Below, piece after piece: positions 8,435 to 15,360 of a stretch of DNA of 29,130 nucleotides (positions are counted from its first letter, which is position 1; each line of letters starts with the position of its first letter). This DNA is from RUG14186 sp964644555 (GTDB lineage Bacteria > Bacillota > Clostridia > Eubacteriales > Anaerofustaceae). The stretch spans positions 1 through 29,130 of the forward strand of contig CAZXWI010000009.1 in assembly GCA_964644555.1 (NCBI GenBank), written 5' to 3'. The notes below the pieces were generated by a model. That model made no database searches. It was given only the letters and a program-made list of their open reading frames with translations, and was not told where the DNA came from. The position numbers and the translations under genes were made by a program.

Positions 8435-9486
8435 TTGTCGTTTACCTGCCTTGCTATATCGCTTCTGTAATACATTGTGCTGAATGAAGTTCTCAATATC
8501 ACATCATATGTTTTGTTCCTTGCTTTTTCAAGCTTTTTGTCAAATCCGCATACGCACAGCACCCTGCCGCCGTTTGTGCAAAGGTTGCCCGATTCGTTAA
8601 TTTTGGTGCGGCTTTGATATATTTTCACCTGAGGTAAAATATTATCGGGCATATTTATTTCGGCCATCAGCGTATTTGCAGATGTGGATATCATCACCAC
8701 GCTCACAAAGCTCATATCATTCCATTTTATCATATTCGGGTTTAGTTTTGCGTCCGTTGCATTCAGTATCAGCTTTAGCATATCGCCATTAAACCTATTT
8801 GCTATTATCGCCATTGCTGTTCCCGATATATGCATATCGTATCCGTTGAGAATGAGTTTATCTTCTTCTATGGTTACCTTTACTCCCAAGAAACCTTTGT
8901 AATTAATGCCCATATTTGTTAATTCGTTCATCAATGGGGTGAGTATCTCACGAGATAACATATGAATGTATAAATCCTGCGATTTGCCATCGTGGTAGCA
9001 GCCCATGCTGGAGGTTTTACTTCCTTCGTCGTAATCATACATACGGTTGTAGGAAATGCATCTCATAAGCGCAACCACGCTTTTGCCGTCAGCCATGCAT
9101 GTATACGAAACGGTGTTGTCGTTTTCCGCTGTACTGTATTCTATGCCTAACTTTTCGCATATCGGCTTCATGTTATCCGATCTGACGATATAACGAAGGT
9201 CCTCCGCATATGGCGCAAATATTTTTATGCCGTGGGATTCGAATTTCATTGCTATATCGTTTTGAATCGGCACATGCGAGCAGGTTATGGCAAGCCCTAT
9301 GTGATTTTTTACGCTGAACTCCACCAATTTATCGGTTTCGCTCAATGCGATATCTTCGGTTATCGCAATTTGTGCTATTCCGGGGTTTCCGGGAGCGCAA
9401 TAAATGGTGTCGCAAAGAGGGCTTTGTTTAATTTTTTCTATAAGTGCGTGTTCGCAACTGCCTGAGCCTATTACCAAAATATTCAT
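8431..9486 (-). CDS. Degenerate PurD-like protein (GAR synthetase fold, ATP-grasp site lost)
   Basis: The 351-residue protein matches phosphoribosylamine-glycine ligase at both ends. The N-terminal Rossmann-like start is LVIGSGSCEHAL (4-15; PurD has GSGGREHAL) with APGNPG at 30-35, and the C-terminal domain has NGGRVLCV near 305 and YYRSDIA near the end. Typical PurD is about 420 residues. Here about 70 residues are missing around residue 120, the part that normally holds VKADGLAAGKG, the ATP-grasp nucleotide-binding subdomain. PurD's NTGGMGAY has become TSSMGCY (157-163), and the metal-binding EFN-RFGDPE stretch is replaced near 211-220. Synthetase activity is therefore very unlikely. The frame is intact, so the protein is probably maintained for another role. 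It is coupled to the MerR-like gene. Confidence 0.8.
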   Translation of the reverse strand: MNILVIGSGSCEHALIEKIKQSPLCDTIYCAPGNPGIAQIAITEDIALSETDKLVEFSVKNHIGLAITCSHVPIQNDIAMKFESHGIKIFAPYAEDLRYIVRSDNMKPICEKLGIEYSTAENDNTVSYTCMADGKSVVALMRCISYNRMYDYDEGSKTSSMGCYHDGKSQDLYIHMLSREILTPLMNELTNMGINYKGFLGVKVTIEEDKLILNGYDMHISGTAMAIIANRFNGDMLKLILNATDAKLNPNMIKWNDMSFVSVVMISTSANTLMAEINMPDNILPQVKIYQSRTKINESGNLCTNGGRVLCVCGFDKKLEKARNKTYDVILRTSFSTMYYRSDIARQVNDK

Positions 9487-9492
9487 AGATAA

Positions 9493-9501
9493 ATTATATC
9501 A
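9493..9501 (-). promoter_or_regulatory. Extended -10 promoter, predicted leaderless start of the PurD-like gene
   Basis: On the minus strand TATG-A-TATAAT, a TRTGn extended -10 with hexamer at 9493-9498, is followed by exactly 6 nt and then the ATG at 9486. With usual sigma-A geometry transcription starts on the A of that ATG. No Shine-Dalgarno sequence can fit, and no good -35 is seen, which extended -10 promoters tolerate. Confidence 0.65.
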
Positions 9502-9693
9502 TATAATAGTACGCAAAAATGAATTATTTGTTCTGATTTGATTGGAAATAATAAATAAAATTTAACCAATGTATCCAAATATGCGAAAAAGATTCGGAAT
9601 GTAGCACGGTTTCTTATGAAATCTTTATAATAATCTTTACAATTTATTTTAATATTTTAAGGTCAACCATCAACTGAAAATGTATTTTGGTAT

Positions 9694-9699
9694 TATAAT
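9694..9699 (+). promoter_or_regulatory. Possible -10 box upstream of the 9728 reading frame
   Basis: TATAAT at 9694-9699 lies 28 nt upstream of the ATG at 9728, which has its own GGAG (9717-9720). No convincing -35 is present. The rest of the 9487-9727 gap is A+T-rich and shows nothing else I can support. Confidence 0.35.
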
Positions 9700-9727
9700 A
9701 TAAAAAACTTTTCATTGGAGTTCATAA

Positions 9728-9996
9728 ATGAAGTACGAATTAAAAACTTATAAAAGGCTCGATGCTTTAATAGGGAGTTTTATCGGCATTTTGGCCATGA
9801 TAACTGCAATATGCCTAAAGAAAAATCTTTTGGGGCAATATTGCTTATTATCTGTGCGTGTGTCGGATTTGTAGTATGTAGTGTTTTGGAAAAAACTAAT
9901 AAACATAAACAATTTTACATATATCCCGAAAGAGCAATAAATCATATTTCAATACAGTATAAAAATATATTAGGGAAAATAAATGGAGGTAATGCT
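9728..9996 (+). pseudogene. Frameshifted small two-helix membrane protein (or N-terminal part of the next gene)
   Basis: ATG at 9728 preceded by TTGGAG starts a 48-codon frame (stop 9872-9874) containing one hydrophobic helix (LIGSFIGILAMITAI). A second hydrophobic helix (ILLIICACVGFVVCSVL) is encoded in the frame one base away from 9811 onward. The break falls at an A5 tract (9821-9825). Adding one A there would join both helices into LKKKSFGAILL and leave the frame open. The corrected frame has no stop before the DUF5131 start at 9997, so it would run straight into that gene. It may be a decayed small membrane protein, a phase-variable or sequencing-error homopolymer, or a true N-terminal membrane anchor. 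Confidence 0.4.
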
Positions 9997-10740
9997 ATGC
10001 AAAATGAGCAAATAGAAAAAGCTATCGCTTGGAACCCGTGGCACGGATGTAAGAAAGTCAGCCCCGGATGCAAAAACTGTTTCGTATATAAAATGGATCG
10101 CCGCTACGGACGAGATACCACAATTATAACTAAGGGCAAAACGACTTACGAACTAAAAGATAAAGACTGCCCACCCAATTCGTTGGTAAAGTTATGCTTT
10201 TCATCGGATTTCTTTATTGAAGAAGCCGATGAATGGAGAGAGGGCTGTTGGGACTTTATCCGCCGAAGACATGACTGTATTTTTGTTACCACCACAAAGC
10301 GCCCGGAACGAATCAAGGACTGTGTTCCCTACGATTGGGGTGATGGTTGGGATAATTTTCATTTGAGCATTTCCATCGAAAATCAGCAAATGGCGGATAT
10401 TCGTATTCCGCACTTTTTAGATGCACCGCTATCTCACAGAGAGGTGTTTTGTTCTCCTCTTATTGCACCGATAACCATCGGAAAATATCTTGACACGGGT
10501 CTAATCAAGTGTGTAAATGTCGGAGGTGAAATGGCACCGAAAGCCGATGTCAGAGCCATTGAATACGAGTGGGTAAAATCACTTTACTTGGAAGCTACGC
10601 AAAGAGGAATCGAATTTTATTTTCATCAATGCGGTTCGATGTTTTTAAAAGACGGAGTCAATATCGGTAAGTGGAATCTTAATGAGCAGATAAAAAGAGC
10701 CGAAGAAATTCAGCATGAGTTGGAAGAACTGTATTCATAA
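9997..10740 (+). CDS. DUF5131 / phage Gp37-Gp68-like three-Cys-motif protein
   Basis: A 247-residue protein of the DUF5131 (Gp37Gp68) family. It opens with AIAWNPWHGCKKVSPGC, with Cys at residues 18, 24 and 27 (C-x5-C-x2-C) that suggest an iron-sulfur or metal site. It continues with FSSDFFIEEADEWR, TTKRPERI, SISIENQQMADIRIP, and the typical VGGEMAPKADVR and FHQCGS blocks. The biochemical function of the family is not established. Members are often found in phages or beside a TcmP partner methyltransferase-like gene, but no such partner is present here. The start is set by GGAGG at 9985-9989, 7 nt before ATG. The frame is open further upstream into a hydrophobic segment. No clear terminator follows. 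Confidence 0.85.
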   Translation: MQNEQIEKAIAWNPWHGCKKVSPGCKNCFVYKMDRRYGRDTTIITKGKTTYELKDKDCPPNSLVKLCFSSDFFIEEADEWREGCWDFIRRRHDCIFVTTTKRPERIKDCVPYDWGDGWDNFHLSISIENQQMADIRIPHFLDAPLSHREVFCSPLIAPITIGKYLDTGLIKCVNVGGEMAPKADVRAIEYEWVKSLYLEATQRGIEFYFHQCGSMFLKDGVNIGKWNLNEQIKRAEEIQHELEELYS

Positions 10741-10792
10741 ATAATATATTAAAAGCCCAATAAGTAATTATATAAGCTGTTGGCTCTATCCC

Positions 10793-10821
10793 TTGATAAA
10801 TTCGATAATTTGGTATATAAT
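10793..10821 (+). promoter_or_regulatory. Sigma-A promoter of prmA
   Basis: TTGATA (10793-10798), a 17-bp spacer and TATAAT (10816-10821) form a near-consensus promoter. It predicts a leader of about 30 nt before the ATG at 10857, which has CGGAG upstream. Confidence 0.8.
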
Positions 10822-10856
10822 CTTGTATATATTATCAATTATATTCGGAGAAAATA

Positions 10857-11798
10857 ATGAACTGGAACGAAGTAACTGTATATACGAAAAAAGAATCTAT
10901 CGAATCCCTCAGCGGTGCAATAATGGATTTGGGAATAAGCTCCTTTGTTGTGGAAGAACCCGAAGAAATACTTTCTTTCATAGAAGAGAATTCCGATAAA
11001 TGGGATATGCTCGATGAAGAGCTGGAAGGCTCAATCAAAGCCATTCGCCCGAATATCAAGCTTTATGTGGCTGATGATGAGGACGGCAATTCACTCATGG
11101 GTGCATTAAACGATATGATAGAGTCATTAAAAAATTCGGGAAATGAAATGTTTGATTCCCTTGAAATTGAGTCAGTCAATGTAAAAGACGAAGATTGGCA
11201 ATATAATTGGAGAGAGTTCTTTAAGCCCTTTACCCTCGGAGGAAAGCTTTACATTAAGCCCGTTTGGGTGGAAAATGATTTTGATGGCAGAATCACCGTG
11301 GAAATTGACCCCGGTTCAAGTTTCGGCTCAGGTCAGCATGAAACTACCAGAATGGCTCTCGAAGCGTTGGAAAAATATGTTTCCGATGATGTATATGTTG
11401 CCGATATCGGCAGCGGCAGCGGTATTCTTTCCGTGGCTGCGGCAAAGCTCGGTGCTAAAAGAGTAACAGCCGTTGATATAGACGAAAACGCCGTAATTGC
11501 CACAAAAGAATGTGCAGTTCTTAATAATGTGCAGGATAAAGTCGAAGCAATTTGCTCTGATCTTGCCGAAGCGTTAAAAGACAAGCCCGATGTGGTAGTT
11601 GCCAATATTTTTGCAGGTCCTATTTGCACTTTGGCATCTCAGCTTAAAGATATCCTCACCAAAGGTGCTATCTTTATATCAACCGGTATAATCGAGTCCA
11701 GAGCCGATGAAGTTAAACAAGCCTACATAGATAACGGCTATGAAATAATCGAAGTTCGCAATATGGGACAATGGTATTTGATTGTAGGGCAAAAATAA
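10857..11798 (+). CDS. prmA: Ribosomal protein L11 methyltransferase
   Basis: SAM-dependent methyltransferase that methylates ribosomal protein L11. It is 313 residues long, normal for the family. The N-terminal L11-recognition domain is about 1-115. The PrmA signature DPGSSFGSGQHETT is at 151-164, motif I is VADIGSGSG (181-189), the acidic SAM-ribose site is VDIDENAV, and the catalytic-region motif is VANIFAGPI. It has its own promoter and terminator and is monocistronic. This is unlike the usual clostridial arrangement, in which prmA follows dnaJ. Confidence 0.95.
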   Translation: MNWNEVTVYTKKESIESLSGAIMDLGISSFVVEEPEEILSFIEENSDKWDMLDEELEGSIKAIRPNIKLYVADDEDGNSLMGALNDMIESLKNSGNEMFDSLEIESVNVKDEDWQYNWREFFKPFTLGGKLYIKPVWVENDFDGRITVEIDPGSSFGSGQHETTRMALEALEKYVSDDVYVADIGSGSGILSVAAAKLGAKRVTAVDIDENAVIATKECAVLNNVQDKVEAICSDLAEALKDKPDVVVANIFAGPICTLASQLKDILTKGAIFISTGIIESRADEVKQAYIDNGYEIIEVRNMGQWYLIVGQK

Positions 11799-11808
11799 TA
11801 AAATAATA

Positions 11809-11850
11809 ACAGCGGCTTAATTATGTTTTAATAAAGCCGCTGTATATTTT
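11809..11850 (+). terminator. Rho-independent terminator of prmA
   Basis: A 10-bp perfect stem ACAGCGGCTT / AAGCCGCTGT (11809-11818 and 11834-11843) with an A+T-rich 15-nt loop is followed by ATATTTT. It lies 11 nt after the prmA stop. Confidence 0.85.
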
Positions 11851-11872
11851 ACAAAAAAGAATCGGTGTGGTT

Positions 11873-12553
11873 ATGAACGGTAGATTTCACAAATCAAAGA
11901 CAGATAAAAAATTCGGTGGTGTTTGCGCCGGTATTGCCGAAACATTCGATCTCGACATTGCGATAGTTCGTATTGCCGCATTTTTTTTGTGTTTGTTTTA
12001 CCCCACAACATTGATTCTTTATTTGATTCTGGCGGTTACTTTGCCCAGCGGATATGAAAATACCGAAGAAGAAACAAATAAAAATAATCTGTCCCGATTG
12101 GAAATGAGCCAAGGTATAAAGAAAACCTGCATACAGGCTCTTGTAATAGGACTTATCGGTGCGTTTGCCGGGGGAGTTATATATAAAAAAGTATTTTTAT
12201 TTGATGTGGCATTTGTCGATGTATTGGGTTTTATGACTTTGGCAATAGGTATTTTCCTCTTTATGAGCAGCATGACGGAAATCGACAACAATAATGTCAA
12301 AATAACCAAAGTAGCTTTGGGTTCGGTAATTTCGTTTATTGCCATAACCAAAATCATTAAAATACTTAAATTCGACTCACTTCCCATGGAGCATTTGTGG
12401 CATTCCGTTTCGTATTTATGGCCTATATTGGTAATATGCCTTGGCATTACCGTGGTTGTGCCGAAAAAAAGAACAGCAATCATAATATGGCTGATTGCTG
12501 CTTTAATAATCATTTTATACACTTTTGCAAGGCTGATTTCGGTAATGTTCTGA
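11873..12553 (+). CDS. PspC-domain membrane protein with LiaF/DUF5668-like helices
   Basis: A 226-residue membrane protein. Residues about 1-60 form a PspC domain (GRFHKSKTDKKFGGVCAGIAE, then DIAIVRIAAFFLCLFYP and the second helix LILYLILAVTLPSG). A charged linker follows, then about four hydrophobic segments: about 85-103, an adjoining pair near 110-130, and two near the C-terminus. These resemble the DUF5668 region of LiaI/LiaF-type envelope-stress proteins. PspC proteins act in membrane stress sensing, but a specific role is not shown here. A GTG two codons upstream is possible. The ATG at 11873 is preferred because the domain begins there, although the ribosome site (GGTGTGG) is weak. The gene ends 1 bp from the convergent rsmA stop. 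Confidence 0.8.
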   Translation: MNGRFHKSKTDKKFGGVCAGIAETFDLDIAIVRIAAFFLCLFYPTTLILYLILAVTLPSGYENTEEETNKNNLSRLEMSQGIKKTCIQALVIGLIGAFAGGVIYKKVFLFDVAFVDVLGFMTLAIGIFLFMSSMTEIDNNNVKITKVALGSVISFIAITKIIKILKFDSLPMEHLWHSVSYLWPILVICLGITVVVPKKRTAIIIWLIAALIIILYTFARLISVMF

Positions 12554-12554
12554 T

Positions 12555-13409
12555 TTAAGAATTCATTACATTAGATAGATGTGCAAAATCCTCCAGTGAA
12601 AGTGTTTCTCCCCTGATACTGCACTCAAAGCCTGCTTCGTTTATTTTTTTTGCGGCTTCGTCTTTTGAAATATTAAAGTATGAGCTTATGCAATTTTGTA
12701 ATGTTTTTCTTCTCATTGAAAATGCCGCTTTTACGGTTTTTACAAAAACCTCTTCGTTATCCACTTTCACCGGTGAGCTTTTAAGCGGAATGATTTCCAC
12801 CACCGACGAATCCACTTTCGGCGCAGGGATAAAATTGGTATGCGAAACATCAAAGAGTTTTCTTGCATTGGCATAATAATTTAAAAGCACCGTAAATGCG
12901 GAGTAGTTTTTGCTGCCCGGTTTTGCCGATAAACGCTCTGATACTTCCTTTTGCACCATAACGATGATTTTTTCGAATTTGTATTCCGACTCAAGCAGAA
13001 GGAGTATTACTGAAGATGTTATGTAATACGGAAGATTCGATATTGCTTTAAGTCTGCCGTGTGAAGCAGAGTTCGATAAAATTTCGGAAAGGTCTGTTTT
13101 TAATATATCGTTTTTGACTATTCTCAAATTATCGTATTCTTCGAAAACTTCGTTTAATACTCCAATTGCAAAGGGGTCTATTTCAACGGCTATTACTTCT
13201 TTTGCTTCTTTTACCAAAAATTGGGTGAGCGCTCCGAACCCCGGTCCTATTTCAAGCACGGTTTCGTCGGGTGATATATCAAGCTCCTCCACTATCTTCC
13301 TTGCCACATTTTCATCGCGCAGAAAATTTTGTCCTAAATTTTTCTTAAAAAAGAAATCATTCTTTTTCATATATTCCGTAATTACGGAAGGTGCTGTCAT
13401 GTTTTTCAT
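12555..13409 (-). CDS. rsmA: 16S rRNA adenine-1518/1519 dimethyltransferase (KsgA)
   Basis: It dimethylates two adjacent adenines in helix 45 of 16S rRNA during small-subunit maturation, and its loss gives kasugamycin resistance. The 284-residue protein has the family's NLGQNFL (24-30), SAM motif I EIGPGFGALT (53-62), VEIDP and the catalytic SNLPYYI (124-130). A C-terminal helical domain carries the RRKTLQNC stretch. AAGGAG lies 5 nt before the ATG. The start is 1 nt downstream of the flippase stop, so the two genes form an operon. Confidence 0.97.
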   Translation of the reverse strand: MKNMTAPSVITEYMKKNDFFFKKNLGQNFLRDENVARKIVEELDISPDETVLEIGPGFGALTQFLVKEAKEVIAVEIDPFAIGVLNEVFEEYDNLRIVKNDILKTDLSEILSNSASHGRLKAISNLPYYITSSVILLLLESEYKFEKIIVMVQKEVSERLSAKPGSKNYSAFTVLLNYYANARKLFDVSHTNFIPAPKVDSSVVEIIPLKSSPVKVDNEEVFVKTVKAAFSMRRKTLQNCISSYFNISKDEAAKKINEAGFECSIRGETLSLEDFAHLSNVMNS

Positions 13410-13410
13410 T

Positions 13411-14973
13411 TTAACTCCTTACTGAATACACATCTTCCAATGTTATTGCCTTTGTTATTATAATCGATAATGCATATGTTGCAATGCTCAAAAGTATTGA
13501 TATTATTACCGCAATTTTAAATGATACTATATAAAGTAATGCTTTGTATGAAAATATACATACAATCGTCATTATTATGCAGGAAAAAATTATTTTGCTT
13601 ATCGGTTTAACAAGGATGTCAATTCCCACATATTTTTTCACCGAGATGAAATTAAGCATTGCAATGACGAATGTTGCCGCAATGGTGGATATTATTGCTC
13701 CGTATATGTTGAGTGATGGTATCTTAACCAAAGTCATGTTTAATATCAACTTGATTATTCCGCCAATCGTCATATTTACAAGAGGTGAAATGTAATGCCC
13801 TGCTCCTTGCAAGATACCTTGCATACAGCTCATTGTAACACAAAATATTATGCTCGGCGATAAAAGCGAGAGCATCTCATGGCCGCTTGATGCTTTGGAA
13901 AACAACAAAGCTATTATCGGCTCTGCCAAAATACATAATCCGATTGAGGCAGGAAGTGCAAATAAGAGCGAGAGCTTTATTGCCAAAGTCGATTTCTGTT
14001 TTGCTTTTTGCTTATCTTTTTTTATTATTGATTCGCTTATTGCAGGCACAAGGCTTGCCGAAAGAGAAACCCCTATAACCAGCGGCACATTTACCAATGT
14101 TTGCGCCTTAGATGTCATTTGCCCGTAAAGGTCGGTTATCTTTGATGCGCTGTAGCCTATCTGCCTTAAGCTGTTTGATATGGTTATGGAGTTGATAAGA
14201 TCCATAAGGGTATTTATCACACTGCTTAACATAAGCGGAATTGCTATTAAAATAAGCCTTTTTAATATCGAGCGTGTGCTTTCGGGTAACTCATTTGTTT
14301 TAATTGAAACAAAATCGTTTTTATGCTTGTTTTGATATATTCCGAAAGCTATATATAAATATATAAATGCCGCTACACCTCCTGCCACAGCACCGAACGA
14401 AGCTCCTGCCGCCGCAAAGGCTACACCTCTTGTATTCATAAGGTATACGCTGAGGCTCACTCCGCACACGACTCTGCCTATTTGCTCTATCAGCTGTGAA
14501 ATGCTCGTGTGAGTCATATTCTGCATTCCTTGGAAAAATCCCCTTACGGCTGAAATAAGGCACACGAAAAAGGGGGAAGCCGATATCGCAACTATGCTGT
14601 AGTAGGCATTTTCGTCCCATGAAAATAATTTTATGAATGTTTTTGCTCCGGCAAACATTGTAACGGATGCGGCAATGCCGAATAGCGCAAGGGTTACGAA
14701 AGCGATATAAAATATTTTATATGTTTTTTTGTAATCCCCCTGTGCCACACACTCCGAAACCATTTTGGATACTGCTCCCGGAAGACCTGCCGTGGAAACG
14801 GTGAGCAGTGTCGAATACAGCGGATACGCATATCCGTATAAGCCCATGCCGTAATCTCCGATGATGTTGGTGATAGGTATTTTAAAGAACATTCCCAAAA
14901 ATTTGGATAACAAAGCGCCTAATGAAAGTATCAAAGCTCCCATTACATAGTTCTTCTTTTTGGTCGTATTCAC
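13411..14973 (-). CDS. MATE/MVF-type polysaccharide or lipid flippase (SpoVB/MurJ-like)
   Basis: A 520-residue integral membrane protein with about 14 predicted helices. It has the N-terminal GALILSLGALLSKFLGMFFKIP pattern of the SpoVB / YtgP / polysaccharide transporter family and an internal repeat of similar helices. Family members flip lipid-linked cell-wall or cortex precursors, and SpoVB acts in spore cortex formation in Bacillus. Vegetative and sporulation paralogues cannot be told apart here. The start is GTG at 14973, with GGAG 7 nt upstream. Two overlapping TATAAT hexamers at 15007-15017 (minus) may provide the promoter. rsmA follows directly. Confidence 0.88.
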   Translation of the reverse strand: MNTTKKKNYVMGALILSLGALLSKFLGMFFKIPITNIIGDYGMGLYGYAYPLYSTLLTVSTAGLPGAVSKMVSECVAQGDYKKTYKIFYIAFVTLALFGIAASVTMFAGAKTFIKLFSWDENAYYSIVAISASPFFVCLISAVRGFFQGMQNMTHTSISQLIEQIGRVVCGVSLSVYLMNTRGVAFAAAGASFGAVAGGVAAFIYLYIAFGIYQNKHKNDFVSIKTNELPESTRSILKRLILIAIPLMLSSVINTLMDLINSITISNSLRQIGYSASKITDLYGQMTSKAQTLVNVPLVIGVSLSASLVPAISESIIKKDKQKAKQKSTLAIKLSLLFALPASIGLCILAEPIIALLFSKASSGHEMLSLLSPSIIFCVTMSCMQGILQGAGHYISPLVNMTIGGIIKLILNMTLVKIPSLNIYGAIISTIAATFVIAMLNFISVKKYVGIDILVKPISKIIFSCIIMTIVCIFSYKALLYIVSFKIAVIISILLSIATYALSIIITKAITLEDVYSVRS

Positions 14974-15099
14974 ATCAAAACTCCAATATTTTAATTTTAT
15001 CGGTACATTATATTATATATCAGCAGGCTTGGATTTCATACCTAATGAAATTCAAAATAAAAAAATTAGCGGCAATGTAAAAAAATAATCTTTCTTAGA

Positions 15100-15128
15100 T
15101 TGACACTTTCATTTTAATATGATAATAT
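15100..15128 (+). promoter_or_regulatory. Sigma-A promoter of tRNA-Thr
   Basis: Consensus TTGACA (15100-15105), a 17-bp spacer and TAATAT (15123-15128) end 13 nt before the mature tRNA 5' end. Confidence 0.8.
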
Positions 15129-15141
15129 ATTTAAGCAGTTT

Positions 15142-15217
15142 GCCTTCTTAGCTCAGTAGGTAGAGCACCACCATGGTAAGGTGGGGGTCATCAGTTCGAA
15201 TCTGATAGAAGGCTCCA
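15142..15217 (+). tRNA. tRNA-Thr (anticodon GGT)
   Basis: This 76-nt cloverleaf has a perfect 7-bp acceptor stem (GCCTTCT with AGAAGGC), a D arm GCTC/GAGC, and an anticodon arm CCACC/GGTGG around loop ATGGTAA, giving anticodon GGT (reads ACC/ACU). The T arm has TTCGAAT, the discriminator base is T, and CCA is encoded. It is a single tRNA with its own promoter and terminator. I saw no repeat of its 3' end in the window that would mark an integrated element. Confidence 0.97.
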
Positions 15218-15227
15218 TAGTAAATTC

Positions 15228-15250
15228 AGCTCCGAAAACGGAGTTTTTTT
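15228..15250 (+). terminator. Terminator of tRNA-Thr
   Basis: The stem CTCCG / CGGAG, extended by a G-U and an A-U pair, has an AAAA loop and is followed by seven T residues (15244-15250), 11 nt after the tRNA. Confidence 0.85.
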
Positions 15251-15304
15251 AATTTTAATGATTTTTTTGTAAATACATTCCCATTCTTTATAATGAATTA
15301 TTCG

Positions 15305-15332
15305 TTGAATTGTGAGTTTTTTGTGTTACAAT
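15305..15332 (+). promoter_or_regulatory. Promoter of the thymidylate-synthase-like gene
   Basis: TTGAAT (15305-15310), a 16-bp spacer and TACAAT (15327-15332) preceded by TGTG, the TRTGn extended -10 form. A leader of about 20 nt contains AGAGGT before the ATG at 15361, so this gene is SD-led. Confidence 0.65.
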
Positions 15333-15360
15333 ACAAATATAGAAACTTCAGAGGTCGTTT

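Noticed and set aside
9487..9727. Riboswitch or purine-responsive leader ahead of the PurD-like gene
   Set aside because: The extended -10 lies 6 nt from the start codon, so there is no leader to hold an aptamer, and no G-box-like structure was seen.
9811..9830. Canonical -1 ribosomal slippery heptamer at the frameshift
   Set aside because: The A-rich stretch does not fit X-XXY-YYZ in the correct register, and no downstream stem or upstream SD-like stimulator is evident. A homopolymer indel is simpler.
15191..15217. tRNA-Thr 3' end as an attachment site for an integrated element
   Set aside because: No second copy of this sequence and no integrase was seen. Only one candidate foreign gene follows.
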